The notes: generated by a model not told the origin, from the letters alone. Counted from the first letter of the stretch, positions 41,370 to 50,291 are shown. The stretch is 64,000 bases of DNA from Bradyrhizobium cytisi (GCF_008123515.1 NZ_VSSR01000060.1:54495-118494); one strand, 5' to 3'. Program-made: numbers and translations.

Positions 41370-42806
41370 TCACGCGCTGAGCAATGGCCTCAACTTTCCG
41401 ACGTCGTCAAGCCGTTCGAGATTGCCGATCTGGTCGATCAGCTTCTCGGCCCTGTCGCTGCCCAGCACCGGCGCAATCAGATCCCGCGTCTTCGCCGCGA
41501 CGGCTTCCGTGCTGAGCGGATTCTCCTTGGTGCCCGGCGGATATTTCGTGAAGTGCTCGATCTTCTTGCCATCGGTCAATGTCACCTCGACGACAGCGCC
41601 GCGCGGCGCGACCGGATCCATCAGCGTCTTGTCACCGGCCAGCGTCACCTTGGCACGCTGCTCCAGGATCTTCGGATCACGCATCAGCGCGACATCGTGG
41701 CTGTCGTTGAACGACACCCCGCCCTTGACCAGCGCGACCGCCACGAGGTGCTGGCAATTGACATCAGGCATCGCGCTTTCGCCCACGATCCCCATCGCAT
41801 CGGTCGGCAGCCTGACCAGGATGCTACGGACGCTATCCGACGTGAGGCTATACTGCTTGCGCAGCGTCAGCATTGCATCCAGCGGCGACTGGATGGGATA
41901 GCCGACCGAGAAGGTCTTGATCGCGGTTTCCGTGACATAGAAGAGCTTGCCGAGATCCTTCACCATCTCCTCCGGCTTCGGATCGGTCGAGAGCGCGATG
42001 AAAAGATTATGGGTGCCGTCGAGCACGTCGTCGACGCCGGTCAGGCCGCTGAGCACCATGTCGACGGCCATGACGCCATTGCGGGCTCCCATGCCGGCGA
42101 AGTCAAAAGCCTTCTCGATGTGATCGTGGTCCTTGACCCAGCTCCATAGGCCGGAGACCTGTTGCGACGAATAGGAGATCGCATAGCGCATCCCCTTCTC
42201 GTCAAGCCGCGCCAGTGATGCAGCCGCACCGAGCGCGCCGAAGGTCGATGACGTTCCTTCGGCGCTCCGGTGGGCGCCACGCACGAGATCGGGGCCCAGT
42301 GCCATCAGCAGGCGGCAGGTCAAATCGTAGCCCAGCGCGACGGCCCGAATGACATCCTGTCCGCTGCGATGTTCCCGCTCGCCGATAGCGAGCGCGGCCG
42401 GCACGACCGAGCATCCCGGATGCGCCTTGGTGACAGGCTCGAAATCGTCGGTCTCGTCGGCATGGGCGCACATCGCATTGGCCAGCGCTGCGTTGACCGC
42501 CGTGGAGCGGAAGTCGGAGCCGACCACGGAGGCCTGGGCGTCACCGCCGAGTGTGCGCACATATTTCAACGCCATCTCGCCCGGCTTCATCCGCGAGCCC
42601 GAGATCATCGCGCCGAGCGTATCGAGGATGCGGTGCTTGCATTCGCGCAGCACCTGCTCGGGCAACTCCTGATCGCGTGCGGCGACCATGTAGCGGGCGA
42701 GCCGCTCCGTCACGCCTGGGCCGGCTGCGACGGCCATGCGGCCGCCGGTGGCTGCCAGAGCGGCAACCGACCCGGCGGACCGCAGGAAATGGCGGCGCGA
42801 TGGCAT
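41370..42806 (-). CDS. MmgE/PrpD-family protein with Tat signal
   Basis: 478 residues. The N-terminus SRRHFLRSAGSVAALAATGG is a textbook twin-arginine signal. The MmgE/PrpD fold follows (KHRILDTLGAMISGSRM; ANAMCAHADETDDFEPVTKA, where the HADE/D cluster is conserved). The family dehydrates 2-methylcitrate and related tricarboxylates or acts on aconitate-like acids. A GGAGGG ribosome site precedes the ATG. It lies 17 nt after a second PrpD-family gene. Family members are usually cytoplasmic, so Tat export is unusual. Confidence 0.86.
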   Translation of the reverse strand: MPSRRHFLRSAGSVAALAATGGRMAVAAGPGVTERLARYMVAARDQELPEQVLRECKHRILDTLGAMISGSRMKPGEMALKYVRTLGGDAQASVVGSDFRSTAVNAALANAMCAHADETDDFEPVTKAHPGCSVVPAALAIGEREHRSGQDVIRAVALGYDLTCRLLMALGPDLVRGAHRSAEGTSSTFGALGAAASLARLDEKGMRYAISYSSQQVSGLWSWVKDHDHIEKAFDFAGMGARNGVMAVDMVLSGLTGVDDVLDGTHNLFIALSTDPKPEEMVKDLGKLFYVTETAIKTFSVGYPIQSPLDAMLTLRKQYSLTSDSVRSILVRLPTDAMGIVGESAMPDVNCQHLVAVALVKGGVSFNDSHDVALMRDPKILEQRAKVTLAGDKTLMDPVAPRGAVVEVTLTDGKKIEHFTKYPPGTKENPLSTEAVAAKTRDLIAPVLGSDRAEKLIDQIGNLERLDDVGKLRPLLSA

Positions 42807-42823
42807 GCTTCCCTCCTTCGCGA

Positions 42824-44278
42824 TCAGACCGCGACCGACATCTTGGCGATGTCCGCCGCACTCGGCAGGTTCTCGACATTCCAGCAGGCGTCCATCACGC
42901 GTCGGATCGTCGCAGTGGGAATGATGCCGTCGGCAAGATCGGAGAACTTGGTTTCGAGCTCCTTGTCGGTCATCGGCACCTCGACGCTGCCGATCGCGTG
43001 CTCGATGTAGCGGTTCAGCTTGCGGCCGTCCTTGAGCACGATGGTGAGATCGACCTGCTCCGGCTTGATGCCTGATGTTATGATCGGATTGACCTTGCCG
43101 CGGAGCGCAACGATGGTCGGGTCGGTCACCGCGCGGTCGCTGAACTGCTTCTCGCCGCCAGCGCCCTCGACAATGGCCACCGCCACCGCATGGTAGATGC
43201 TGAACTTGCCTTCGAGGCCCTGGCTTGGCGTCCTCTTGCCCGTCAGCTCCAGTACCAGCGGGTGGACCTTGAGATCGACCCGCTCGATCTGGTCGGCGGT
43301 CAGCCTGTTCTCGTTGCGGAGCTGGATCGCCGCATCGATCGCGGGATGAATGACGATACCGCAGGCGAACGGCTTGTAGGTGTTGAGCGCCGCCTCATAA
43401 CGCTTGCCGAGGTCACCCAGGATCTCGTTGTAGTCCTGCTTGGTGCTGATCGCGTTGGCCCAGCCACGCTTGGCCTCGATCATCGCGTCGGACGAGGTGA
43501 AGTTCTTGGAGGCCAGGATCGTGGCGAAGATGCCGCTGGAAGCCGCGCGGCCCGGATTGAAGCTCTTGTTCATCGAGCCGAAGGATTCGCGCAAGCCCAC
43601 CGGCTGCGACGCCGCAAGACCCAGCGCCCAGGTCATCTGCTGCTCGTTCAATTTCAGCAGCTTGCCGACGGCCGCGGCCGAGCCGAACACGCCGGCGGTG
43701 CCGGTGATGTGCCAACCGACATCGTAATGGTTCGGGTAGACCGAGTTACCGATCCGGCACTCGGTCTCGACGCCGAGCACCAGTGCGTTCAAGAACTCCT
43801 TGCCGGAGACCGGCTGCATTTCCGACAGCGCGAGGATCGCCGAGGCTACGGGACCGGCCGGATGGATGATCGTCTTCAGATGCGTGTCGTCGTAGTCGAA
43901 GATGTGGCTCGACACGCCGTTGATGAAGGCGGCGTTCATGATGTCGAACCGCTCGCGCCGCCCGAACAGGGAAGCCTGCTGCGGCCCCGAGAACGGGCCG
44001 AGCGCGGACACCGCGATATCGACCGTCTCGTGATGCGAGCCGCCGATGGCGACGCCGACCCAGTTCAGGAGCGTGCGGATGCCCTCTTTCCGGACATTGG
44101 CCGGCAGGTCGTCATAGCTTGCGGTGACGAGATAATGCGCGAGCGCGCGCGTGACGTCCTTCGGCGGCGCCGCGGCAGGAGCCGCAGGCGAAGCTTGCGC
44201 AAAGGCCGTGTTGGTGGCGACAGTTGCGAAGGGCAGCGCGGCTGCCGCCTGGAGCAGGGTTCTGCGATCAGTGTGCAT
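42824..44278 (-). CDS. MmgE/PrpD-family protein with Tat-like signal
   Basis: 484 residues. It starts MHTDRRTLLQAAAALPFATV, with the twin arginines, a hydrophobic stretch and a cleavage-like AFAQA. The PrpD core is recognisable (TLLNWVGVAIGGSHHETVDI; INGVSSHIFDYDDTHLKTII, the HxFDYDD site; FIYHAVAVAI-like segment near residue 340). It overlaps the end of pdxA by 11 bp. It is a paralogue of the next gene, so two PrpD-type enzymes act in one pathway, perhaps on different stereoisomers. Substrate unknown. Confidence 0.85.
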   Translation of the reverse strand: MHTDRRTLLQAAAALPFATVATNTAFAQASPAAPAAAPPKDVTRALAHYLVTASYDDLPANVRKEGIRTLLNWVGVAIGGSHHETVDIAVSALGPFSGPQQASLFGRRERFDIMNAAFINGVSSHIFDYDDTHLKTIIHPAGPVASAILALSEMQPVSGKEFLNALVLGVETECRIGNSVYPNHYDVGWHITGTAGVFGSAAAVGKLLKLNEQQMTWALGLAASQPVGLRESFGSMNKSFNPGRAASSGIFATILASKNFTSSDAMIEAKRGWANAISTKQDYNEILGDLGKRYEAALNTYKPFACGIVIHPAIDAAIQLRNENRLTADQIERVDLKVHPLVLELTGKRTPSQGLEGKFSIYHAVAVAIVEGAGGEKQFSDRAVTDPTIVALRGKVNPIITSGIKPEQVDLTIVLKDGRKLNRYIEHAIGSVEVPMTDKELETKFSDLADGIIPTATIRRVMDACWNVENLPSAADIAKMSVAV

Positions 44279-45302
44279 AGGCGGCCTCCTCGACCTTGAT
44301 CGACACCAGCTTGGCGGCCAGACGTACCGCGCTCTCCAGCGCGCCGGTGTTGGCGACGCCTTGGCCTACGATATCGAACGCGGTGCCGTGTGACGGCGTG
44401 GTGAAGACGGTCTCGAGCCCCGCGGTGACGGTGACGCCGCGGTTGAAACCGCGCAGCTTGGTCGCGATCTGGCCCTGGTCGTGATACATCGCGACCACGC
44501 TGTCGAACTCGCCGGCGAAGGCGCGGATATAGACGGTGTCGGCGGGATAAGGTCCGGTGCAGGCGATGCCGGTCTGGGCGGCGGCTTCGACCGTCGGGCG
44601 GATCATCTCGATCTCGTCGCGGCCGAACAGGCCGTTCTCACCGGCATGCGGATTGAGCGCCGCAACCGCAATGCGCGGCTTGGCGACGCCGGCTCGCCGC
44701 ATCATCCGGTCGACCAGCTCGATCGCATCGGTGATGCTCTCCGGATTGATGCCGTCGAGCGCTTCACGCAGCGACTGATGCCCGGTGACGCGCGACATCC
44801 ACTGGCCATCGAGCACGTTCATCTCGGAGAAATAGGTCTTGTGCCCGAGCAGGCTCGCGAACATCTTGTGCTCGTCGGGAAACTTCCAGCCGCCGTCGAA
44901 CATCGCGCGCTTGTTCAGCGGCGCGAAGGTGATGGCGTCGACCTCGCCGTCCCTGGAGAAATCGATCGCGCGCGACAGCGTCTCGCCGGTCAACCGGCCG
45001 GTCTCGGCGCTGGCCTTGCCGAGCGGGATTTTGGCGGGATCGGTGTTGCCGAGATCGACGAGCTGCACCGTGCCGCGGCCCCATTTGGCGGCCTTGGGCG
45101 AGGCAATCCGCTCGACCTTCAGCTTCACGCCGGCATGATCCATGCCCATGTCGAGCACGCGGGCATCGCCGACCACGACGAGGCGCGCGACGTCGGCGAG
45201 GCGGTCGTCGGAGAGGATGCGCGCGACCTGTTCGGGACCGATGCCGGTGCAGTCACCAGGGGTCAGCGCGATGACGGGAAGTTCGTTGGTGCTGGTAGCC
45301 AT
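44268..45302 (-). CDS. PdxA-family 4-hydroxythreonine-phosphate dehydrogenase-like enzyme
   Basis: 344 residues, NAD-dependent dehydrogenase fold. Conserved: ALTPGDCTGIGPEQVARIL, RVTGHQSLREA, metal-ligand His in YHDQGQIATKLRGFNRGV, and FTTPSHGTAFDIVGQGVANT. PdxA itself makes pyridoxal-phosphate precursor. Its relatives (PdxA2 type) work in catabolic operons on 4-phospho-threonate-like or aromatic-ring diol substrates. The setting here (dctA, prpD, FAH) favours a catabolic role. I do not assign the pdxA symbol for that reason. The gene follows dctA by 18 nt. Confidence 0.85.
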   Translation of the reverse strand: MATSTNELPVIALTPGDCTGIGPEQVARILSDDRLADVARLVVVGDARVLDMGMDHAGVKLKVERIASPKAAKWGRGTVQLVDLGNTDPAKIPLGKASAETGRLTGETLSRAIDFSRDGEVDAITFAPLNKRAMFDGGWKFPDEHKMFASLLGHKTYFSEMNVLDGQWMSRVTGHQSLREALDGINPESITDAIELVDRMMRRAGVAKPRIAVAALNPHAGENGLFGRDEIEMIRPTVEAAAQTGIACTGPYPADTVYIRAFAGEFDSVVAMYHDQGQIATKLRGFNRGVTVTAGLETVFTTPSHGTAFDIVGQGVANTGALESAVRLAAKLVSIKVEEAAYAH

Positions 45303-45320
45303 ATTGGAGACCTTGGATCC

Positions 45321-46664
45321 TTACTTCGCTTGCTGGATTTGTGCGGCGGACTGAGCCCAGTCCTCGCGATTGAATTCGCCGTCCCATTTGGCGACCACGA
45401 TCGCGGCGACCGCGTTGCCGATGGTGTTGGTGATGGCGCGCGCCAGCGACATGAAACGGTCGATGCCGAGCAGCAGTGCCAGTCCTTCCGCCGGCAGCCC
45501 TGCGGCGACGACGGTCGCAGCAAGTGCCGCGAACGCGCCGCCGGTGACGCCGGCCGCGCCCTTGCTGGTGAACAGCATCACCACGAACAGGCTGAGCTGC
45601 TGCGCGGCCGACAGCTCGACGCCATAGACTTGGGCGACGAAGATGGTCGAGAGCGGCAATGTCAGCGCGACACCGTCGAGATTGAAAGAATAGCCGGAGG
45701 GAATGACGAGGCCCGCGACAGCACGCCCTACGCCCGCCTTCGGCAACTTTTCCATCATGCCGGGGATGGCGGTCTCCGACGACGAAGTGCCGAGCACCAC
45801 GAGCAGCTCGGTGCGCAGCAGGCGCAAGAGGTCCATCAGGCGAATGCCGACCAGGCGGCAGATGGTGCCGAGGATGACGAAGATGAAGAACGCCATCATC
45901 GCCCAAGCGGTGCCGACCAGAAGCGCCAGCGCATAGAGCGTCGCGGCACCGAACTTCGCCACCGTGAACGCCATGGCGCCGAACGCACCGATCGGCGCCA
46001 GCGCCACCACGACATGCACGACACTGAAGACGAGCTCGGTCACCCGCTCCAGGCCGGTCCGCAACGGACCGGCCTTGTCGCCGAGCAGCAAGAGACCGAT
46101 GCCGCAGAGCAGCGCCAGCACCAGTACCTGAAGCACGTCGCCGGCCGCGAACGCACCGACAAAGCTCTCCGGCACCATGTGCTGGATGTAGGCCGACAAT
46201 GATCCGACATGAGCCTGCTGATAGCGCGCGATCGTCTCGGCCTGCTGCGCGGTGGCATGCGCCACGCCGGCACCGGGCTGGACCCAGCGCACCACGACGA
46301 AGCTGATCATGAGGCAAATCGTCGTCACCACCTCGAAATAGGCGAAAGCCTTGAGCCCGATGCGGCCGACCGCCTTCATGTCGCCGACCTGCGCGATACC
46401 GGTGACCACGACCAGGAAGATCAGCGGCGCGATCGTCATCTTGATCAAGGAAATAAAGACATCGCCGAGCGGCTTGAGCTCCACTGCAAAATTCGGAAAC
46501 AGAGCGCCGAGCAGAGCGCCGAGCGCCGCACCTGCGACCACCAGGACATACTGCTCACGCCAGAGCGGCTTGCGGCGGCGGCCGGACGTGGAGCTCGATA
46601 TGGGTTCAGACAGCGGCGTCGCGGCAATCTGCAATGTATTTTCCTCCAACGTTGTCGGCGCCAT
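45321..46664 (-). CDS. dctA: DctA-family dicarboxylate:cation symporter (DAACS)
   Basis: 447 residues with about 8 helices. Visible segments are LKPLGDVFISLIKMTIAPLI, FVVVTGIAQVGDMKAVGRIG-like, the serine-rich hairpin LVVLGTSSSETAIPGMMEKL, PSGYSFNLDGVALTLPLSTI and RFMSLARAITNTIGNAVAAI. It imports C4 dicarboxylates or similar acids with H+ or Na+. It heads the minus-strand operon. The LysR gene at 46770 is divergent, 105 bp away. The N-terminal 35 residues are polar and variable. Not necessarily the main succinate carrier. Confidence 0.88.
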   Translation of the reverse strand: MAPTTLEENTLQIAATPLSEPISSSTSGRRRKPLWREQYVLVVAGAALGALLGALFPNFAVELKPLGDVFISLIKMTIAPLIFLVVVTGIAQVGDMKAVGRIGLKAFAYFEVVTTICLMISFVVVRWVQPGAGVAHATAQQAETIARYQQAHVGSLSAYIQHMVPESFVGAFAAGDVLQVLVLALLCGIGLLLLGDKAGPLRTGLERVTELVFSVVHVVVALAPIGAFGAMAFTVAKFGAATLYALALLVGTAWAMMAFFIFVILGTICRLVGIRLMDLLRLLRTELLVVLGTSSSETAIPGMMEKLPKAGVGRAVAGLVIPSGYSFNLDGVALTLPLSTIFVAQVYGVELSAAQQLSLFVVMLFTSKGAAGVTGGAFAALAATVVAAGLPAEGLALLLGIDRFMSLARAITNTIGNAVAAIVVAKWDGEFNREDWAQSAAQIQQAK

Positions 46665-46769
46665 GCGTTGAGGGCGCTTTGTTCTTGTCTTTCGATGGCG
46701 TTTACATTGGACCAGCGGCGTGTCAGGCGCTAATGCCGTATCGGTATGATTTGAGGACAAAACGTTATT

Positions 46770-47738
46770 ATGGACCTGGTCTGGCTGGAGGACTTCCTTG
46801 CCATCGCCGAGGAGGGCGGGTTCTCCCGCGCCGCCGAGCGACGGCACGTGACCCAGCCGGCGCTGAGCCGCCGCATCAAGTCGCTCGAGGACTGGCTGGG
46901 GACGCAGCTGTTCGAACGCTCGACCCACACCATCACGCTGACGGCCGCCGGCGAGAGCTTTCGTCCCGTCGCGGAGGACGTGCTGCGCCGGATCCTGGTC
47001 GGTCGCGAGGAAGCGCTCGAGGTCGCACGGCTGAAGGCCGAGACCATCACCTTCGTCGCCACGCATTCGCTGTCGCAGACCTTCTTCCCGGAATGGATCC
47101 GCAACTCGGACGGCGCGCGCGACGGCTCGGCCGTGCAGCTCGTCGCTTCGAATTTCGCCGGCTGCGAGAAGCTGATGCTGGACGCGCAGGCCCACTTCAT
47201 GCTCGCGCATTACCATCCGTCATTGGTGAGCCGGCTCGACATGGACCGCTTCCAGCGCATCGATCTCGCAACCGACGTGCTGATCCCGATCAGCGCGCCG
47301 GCGGCAAAGCCGGGCCGCGGCGGACGGCGCAGCAAGAGCACGCAGCCGCGCTACGCCCTGCCCGGCGCATCCGGCGCGCCGCTGCCCTATCTCGCCTATC
47401 ACCCGGGCTCGGGTGTGGGACGGCTTGTCACATCGTTCCTGGCGGCAAAGGATCCGGTGGCCTGGCTCGTTCCCGGTTTCGCCGCGCCAGTCATGCTGCT
47501 GATCGACATGGCGCGCGAGGGACGCGGCGTGACATGGGCGCCGATGAGCCTCGTCTGCGCCGATCTCGACACCGGCCGCCTGCTGCGTGCGGGCGGCGGC
47601 GAATGGGACATTCCGATCAACGTGTCGCTGTTTCGCACCCGCGCCCGCATGACCCGGGCGGCCGAGAATTTCTGGAATTCGGTGCGCAAGGGCCGGCCGG
47701 GCGTGAAATCCGCCGCATCTGCGTCTCGGGCCAAGTGA
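46770..47738 (+). CDS. LysR-family transcriptional regulator
   Basis: 322 residues. The N-terminal helix-turn-helix region is LAIAEEGGFSRAAERRHVTQ, then PALSRRIKSLEDWLGTQLFE. The effector domain is recognisable but divergent. A basic insertion (KPGRGGRRSKSTQPR) sits near residue 185. It is transcribed away from dctA, the usual layout for a LysR activator of that operon. The ATG at 46770 is chosen because it gives the standard start MDLVWLEDFL. The stop lies in the first copy of a 14-bp tandem repeat. Confidence 0.92.
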   Translation: MDLVWLEDFLAIAEEGGFSRAAERRHVTQPALSRRIKSLEDWLGTQLFERSTHTITLTAAGESFRPVAEDVLRRILVGREEALEVARLKAETITFVATHSLSQTFFPEWIRNSDGARDGSAVQLVASNFAGCEKLMLDAQAHFMLAHYHPSLVSRLDMDRFQRIDLATDVLIPISAPAAKPGRGGRRSKSTQPRYALPGASGAPLPYLAYHPGSGVGRLVTSFLAAKDPVAWLVPGFAAPVMLLIDMAREGRGVTWAPMSLVCADLDTGRLLRAGGGEWDIPINVSLFRTRARMTRAAENFWNSVRKGRPGVKSAASASRAK

Positions 47739-47788
47739 GCCCTAGCAGGTGAGCCCTGGCAAGCGAGCCCTGGCAAGTGAGCCCTAGC
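47733..47788. repeat. Four tandem copies of a 14-bp unit
   Basis: Units at 47733, 47747, 47761 and 47775 read aagtgagccctagc, aggtgagccctggc, aagcgagccctggc and aagtgagccctagc. The first and last are identical. The array begins at the stop of the first LysR gene and runs into the leader of the second. Slippage-type mini-repeat; copy number may vary between strains. Confidence 0.9.
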
Positions 47789-47826
47789 ATGGAACTTGCA
47801 TAAATTCTGGGCGACAGGGACGCCGC

Positions 47827-48726
47827 ATGAACCTCATCAGTCTCGACATCCGCATGCTCCGGTCGCTGATCTCGGTGGTCGAGACCGGCAGCATCACCGA
47901 GACCGCGCGACGGCTGGGCCGCACCCAGCCGGCGATCACGCTGCAATTGCAGCGGCTGGAGGAGCTCACCGGCAAGCAATTGTTCGAGCATGTGGGCCGG
48001 CGGCTGATGCTGACTGACGACGGCACCACGGTTCTCACCTACGCCAAATCCATCCTGCGGCTACATGACGAGCTGATCTCGCAGCTGGCGTCACAGGAGA
48101 TCGAGGGCCAGGTCGTGCTCGGCACGCCCGACCTCTACGCGGCCTTCATGCTGCCGTCGATCCTCAGCGTGTTCCGAAAATCGTTTCCGCGCGTGCAGGT
48201 CGAGCTCAACTGCGCGCTGTCGACGCCGCTGGTCGGCCTCGTCAAGCGCGGCGACGTCGACATCGCGCTCGTCACCCGCATGAACGATTTCACCGGCGGC
48301 CAGGTGGTGCGGCGCGAGCAGCTGGTCTGGATGACCGGCGAGCAATCCGCCGCGCACCAGGAGCGCCCGATCCCGCTCGCGCTGCTGCCGCCGGGCAACA
48401 TCTATCGCGACTATGCGATCGATACGCTGGAGCGCGCGAATTTGCGCTGGCGCATCGCCTGCGTCAGCGAAAGCGTCGGCGGACTGCAAGCCGCAGCCTT
48501 TGCCGGCATGGCCGTCACCGTGCTCGGCCGCAGCGCGCTGGTGCCGGCGATGCGCGAGATCGGCCCGAACGAGGGCCTGCCCCCGCTGCCGAAGATCGAG
48601 CTCCTGCTCTACAAGTCGAGCGGCGCCACCTCGAAGGCGGCGACCGCGCTGCACGACTATCTCGCGCATTATCTGCGCCTCGACGAAGAGCTCAGCGGCC
48701 GCGGTGCTCCGATCGAGTTGTCTTGA
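47827..48726 (+). CDS. LysR-family transcriptional regulator
   Basis: 299 residues. DNA-binding part: ISVVETGSITETARRLGRTQ, then PAITLQLQRLEELTGKQLFE. The effector domain (VVLGTPDLYAAFMLPSILSV, DIALVTRM) is standard. A GGGAC site lies about 9 nt before the ATG. Its target is not clear; it follows the first LysR gene on the same strand after the 14-bp repeat array, so the pair may have different effectors for the neighbouring operon. Confidence 0.92.
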   Translation: MNLISLDIRMLRSLISVVETGSITETARRLGRTQPAITLQLQRLEELTGKQLFEHVGRRLMLTDDGTTVLTYAKSILRLHDELISQLASQEIEGQVVLGTPDLYAAFMLPSILSVFRKSFPRVQVELNCALSTPLVGLVKRGDVDIALVTRMNDFTGGQVVRREQLVWMTGEQSAAHQERPIPLALLPPGNIYRDYAIDTLERANLRWRIACVSESVGGLQAAAFAGMAVTVLGRSALVPAMREIGPNEGLPPLPKIELLLYKSSGATSKAATALHDYLAHYLRLDEELSGRGAPIELS

Positions 48727-48769
48727 ACCGCCACGCGAAGTTCGCAAGCGCAGCAATATCACGAACGTC

Positions 48770-48824
48770 TTGACAGCGACTTTCAGCTGCATATTTTTTG
48801 CGCCGAGAGATCTAGAGATCTCTC
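48770..48824 (+). promoter_or_regulatory. Sigma70-like promoter with palindromic operator
   Basis: TTGACA at 48770-48775 and TATTTT at 48792-48797 are separated by 16 bp, an unusually good match for this genome. A 9-bp inverted repeat (gagagatct / agatctctc, 48805-48824) sits at the expected transcription start, so a repressor could block it. It faces the two small genes at 48851 and 49084. Confidence 0.55.
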
Positions 48825-48850
48825 TCTCACCCTCGAAATTCAAGGACCCA

Positions 48851-49087
48851 ATGCGACCGTCGGAGACGATGATGCTCAACGAATCTCTGCCTCAAATTCG
48901 CTTGCACAGGAATAACATCCACCGTTATCGGCGACTGCTGAAGACCAGGCTGACAGAGATAGAACGCCAGTACATCGAGAGACGCCTGGCAGAAGAGCAG
49001 TCAGCCCTTGATAGCCTCGCCGCCGCGGCCTTTCCGGTTTCCATCTTCGCCTCGAAGGCACCGATCGATACGGGAGCGGCGCAATGA
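48851..49087 (+). CDS. Small basic helical protein, 78 residues
   Basis: Starts at the ATG at 48851 (AAGGA 4 nt upstream) or at 48872 with GGAG 6 nt upstream. The product is charged and helical: IRLHRNNIHRYRRLLKTRLT, then EIERQYIERRLAEEQSALDS. Short proteins of this type recur in rhizobia, but I know no function. The stop overlaps the next start (ATGA). The gene has a good promoter with a palindromic operator just upstream, which suggests regulated expression. Confidence 0.65.
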   Translation: MRPSETMMLNESLPQIRLHRNNIHRYRRLLKTRLTEIERQYIERRLAEEQSALDSLAAAAFPVSIFASKAPIDTGAAQ

Positions 49088-49260
49088 AAGTCGCCCGGGA
49101 CCTGCTCATTCGAGGCAGCGAGAAGGTGATCGGGCAAGACGAACTCCTTCCTGCCAGCGCGAAGACCGAGCATGAGCGCGAACTCTATCGGCAACGGATA
49201 GAGCGCGAGCGGCGGTTGATCAGGGATTTCCAGGGCGAGCTCGATCACCGGGCGGCATGA
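49084..49260 (+). CDS. Small charged protein, 58 residues
   Basis: Overlaps the previous gene by 4 bp (ATGA). It encodes MKVARDLLIRGSEKVIGQDE and a helix rich in Arg and Glu (EHERELYRQRIERERRLIRD, then FQGELDHRAA). It shows the same charged-helix style as its neighbour, so the two may form a pair. It has no recognised family. The length is below the common annotation limit, but coupling and codon use support it. Confidence 0.55.
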   Translation: MKVARDLLIRGSEKVIGQDELLPASAKTEHERELYRQRIERERRLIRDFQGELDHRAA

Positions 49261-49350
49261 GCTGTCCGGTGGTGAGGCTGCGCCGTCGGCGGTTGCTGAA
49301 GGTCAGGTCTCCGGCAATCGACTTAGCGGACGAGGCGGTTGCCCCCTGCA

Positions 49351-49686
49351 TCATGCGCCTTGCCGCTCTGCGGCGGCCCAAGGCCGCCGCAGGCGCATCG
49401 GGACACCGCCGCCGCGCGGCGGGTCGTCGTCGTCATTGTCGCTGTCGAGCCGGCGCAGGGCTGCGAGAATATCGGCGAGCTGGACGGTGTGGCTCATGCC
49501 GGGGACTTCGCGCAAGGCGGGACAGGATTCGACCGCGTACATATCGGATGCCCAGGACGACAGGATAATCCGTTTCTCCGGCGCAGATAGCTCTTCTGCG
49601 TTCAGGACATCAGCGGGCGAGCCGTAGTGCGCCGCCGGGTAAAACAGTGGGTTGAGATTGTCCGAATTCGTGTTCACGTTGGTCAT
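49351..49686 (-). CDS. Unknown protein in the heat-shock cluster, 111 residues
   Basis: A minus-strand gene with GGGAGG before the ATG at 49686. The product has the segment LSAPEKRIILSSWASDMYAV, then ESCPALREVPGM and an acidic stretch (DSDNDDDD). I associate the LxxxEKRxILxSWASDxxAVE pattern with small rhizobial proteins often found near stress genes. No function is known to me. It lies 87 bp after the second hsp20 gene on the same strand, so read-through from the heat-shock promoter is likely. Confidence 0.7.
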   Translation of the reverse strand: MTNVNTNSDNLNPLFYPAAHYGSPADVLNAEELSAPEKRIILSSWASDMYAVESCPALREVPGMSHTVQLADILAALRRLDSDNDDDDPPRGGGVPMRLRRPWAAAERQGA

Positions 49687-49773
49687 CGGTTGTGCCTCCC
49701 TTTACGCTCCTTTCGAAGGGATGGTGGGTTGATGATGGGATGGCGGCGGGCACCGCCGCCATCTGCGTTCAAG

Positions 49774-50265
49774 CTAATGCGTGTTGATCGCGATACGCTT
49801 GATGCCTTCCCGCGCCTTCTCGGATTTGGGCAACGAGACGGTCAGGACGCCGTTCTTGAACGACGCCTCGGCCTTGTCTTCCTCGACGTCTTCGAGCGGG
49901 ACTTGCCGCTCGAATGCGCCGTAGTAACGCTCGGTGAAGTACCTGCCTTCGCCGTTGCGCTCGGCCTTCTTCTCGCCGCGGAGAGTGAGGACGCCGTGGG
50001 CGATTTCGACCTCGACGTCCTTCTCCGTCAGTCCCGGAAGTTCGGCCGTGACGGTCAGCATATTGTCGGTCTCGCTGAGTTCGACCTTGGGCCAGCCGAA
50101 ACGGCCTTCCATAATGGGCGACAGGTTGCTCCCGGCAAAACCGCGAAACACGTCGTCAAACAGACGGTTCATCTCGCGATGAAGCGTCAGGAACGGATCG
50201 AAGCTGTCGCGGACCGGCGCAAGCTCCTGGCTCTTTGACCAGGGAATGAGATCACGAAAAGCCAT
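49774..50265 (-). CDS. Small heat-shock protein, HSP20/alpha-crystallin family
   Basis: 163 residues from the ATG at 50265 with AAGGAGAG upstream. The alpha-crystallin domain spans about residues 55-150: PKVELSETDNMLTVTAELPG, then VLTLRGEKKAE and ASFKNGVLTVSLPKSEKA, ending with the conserved GVLTVSLPK strand. The N-terminus (FRDLIPWSKSQ) is typical of class A IbpA-like rhizobial proteins. It holds unfolded proteins during heat stress. It is the second gene of the hsp operon, separated from the first by a hairpin. Confidence 0.92.
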   Translation of the reverse strand: MAFRDLIPWSKSQELAPVRDSFDPFLTLHREMNRLFDDVFRGFAGSNLSPIMEGRFGWPKVELSETDNMLTVTAELPGLTEKDVEVEIAHGVLTLRGEKKAERNGEGRYFTERYYGAFERQVPLEDVEEDKAEASFKNGVLTVSLPKSEKAREGIKRIAINTH

Positions 50266-50291
50266 GGTTCTCTCCTTCATGCATCTGGGAG

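Noticed and set aside
49257..49568. 103-residue Arg-rich plus-strand frame after the small basic genes
   Set aside because: It overlaps the well-supported minus-strand gene at 49351 and has the Arg/Ala-rich look of a shadow frame.
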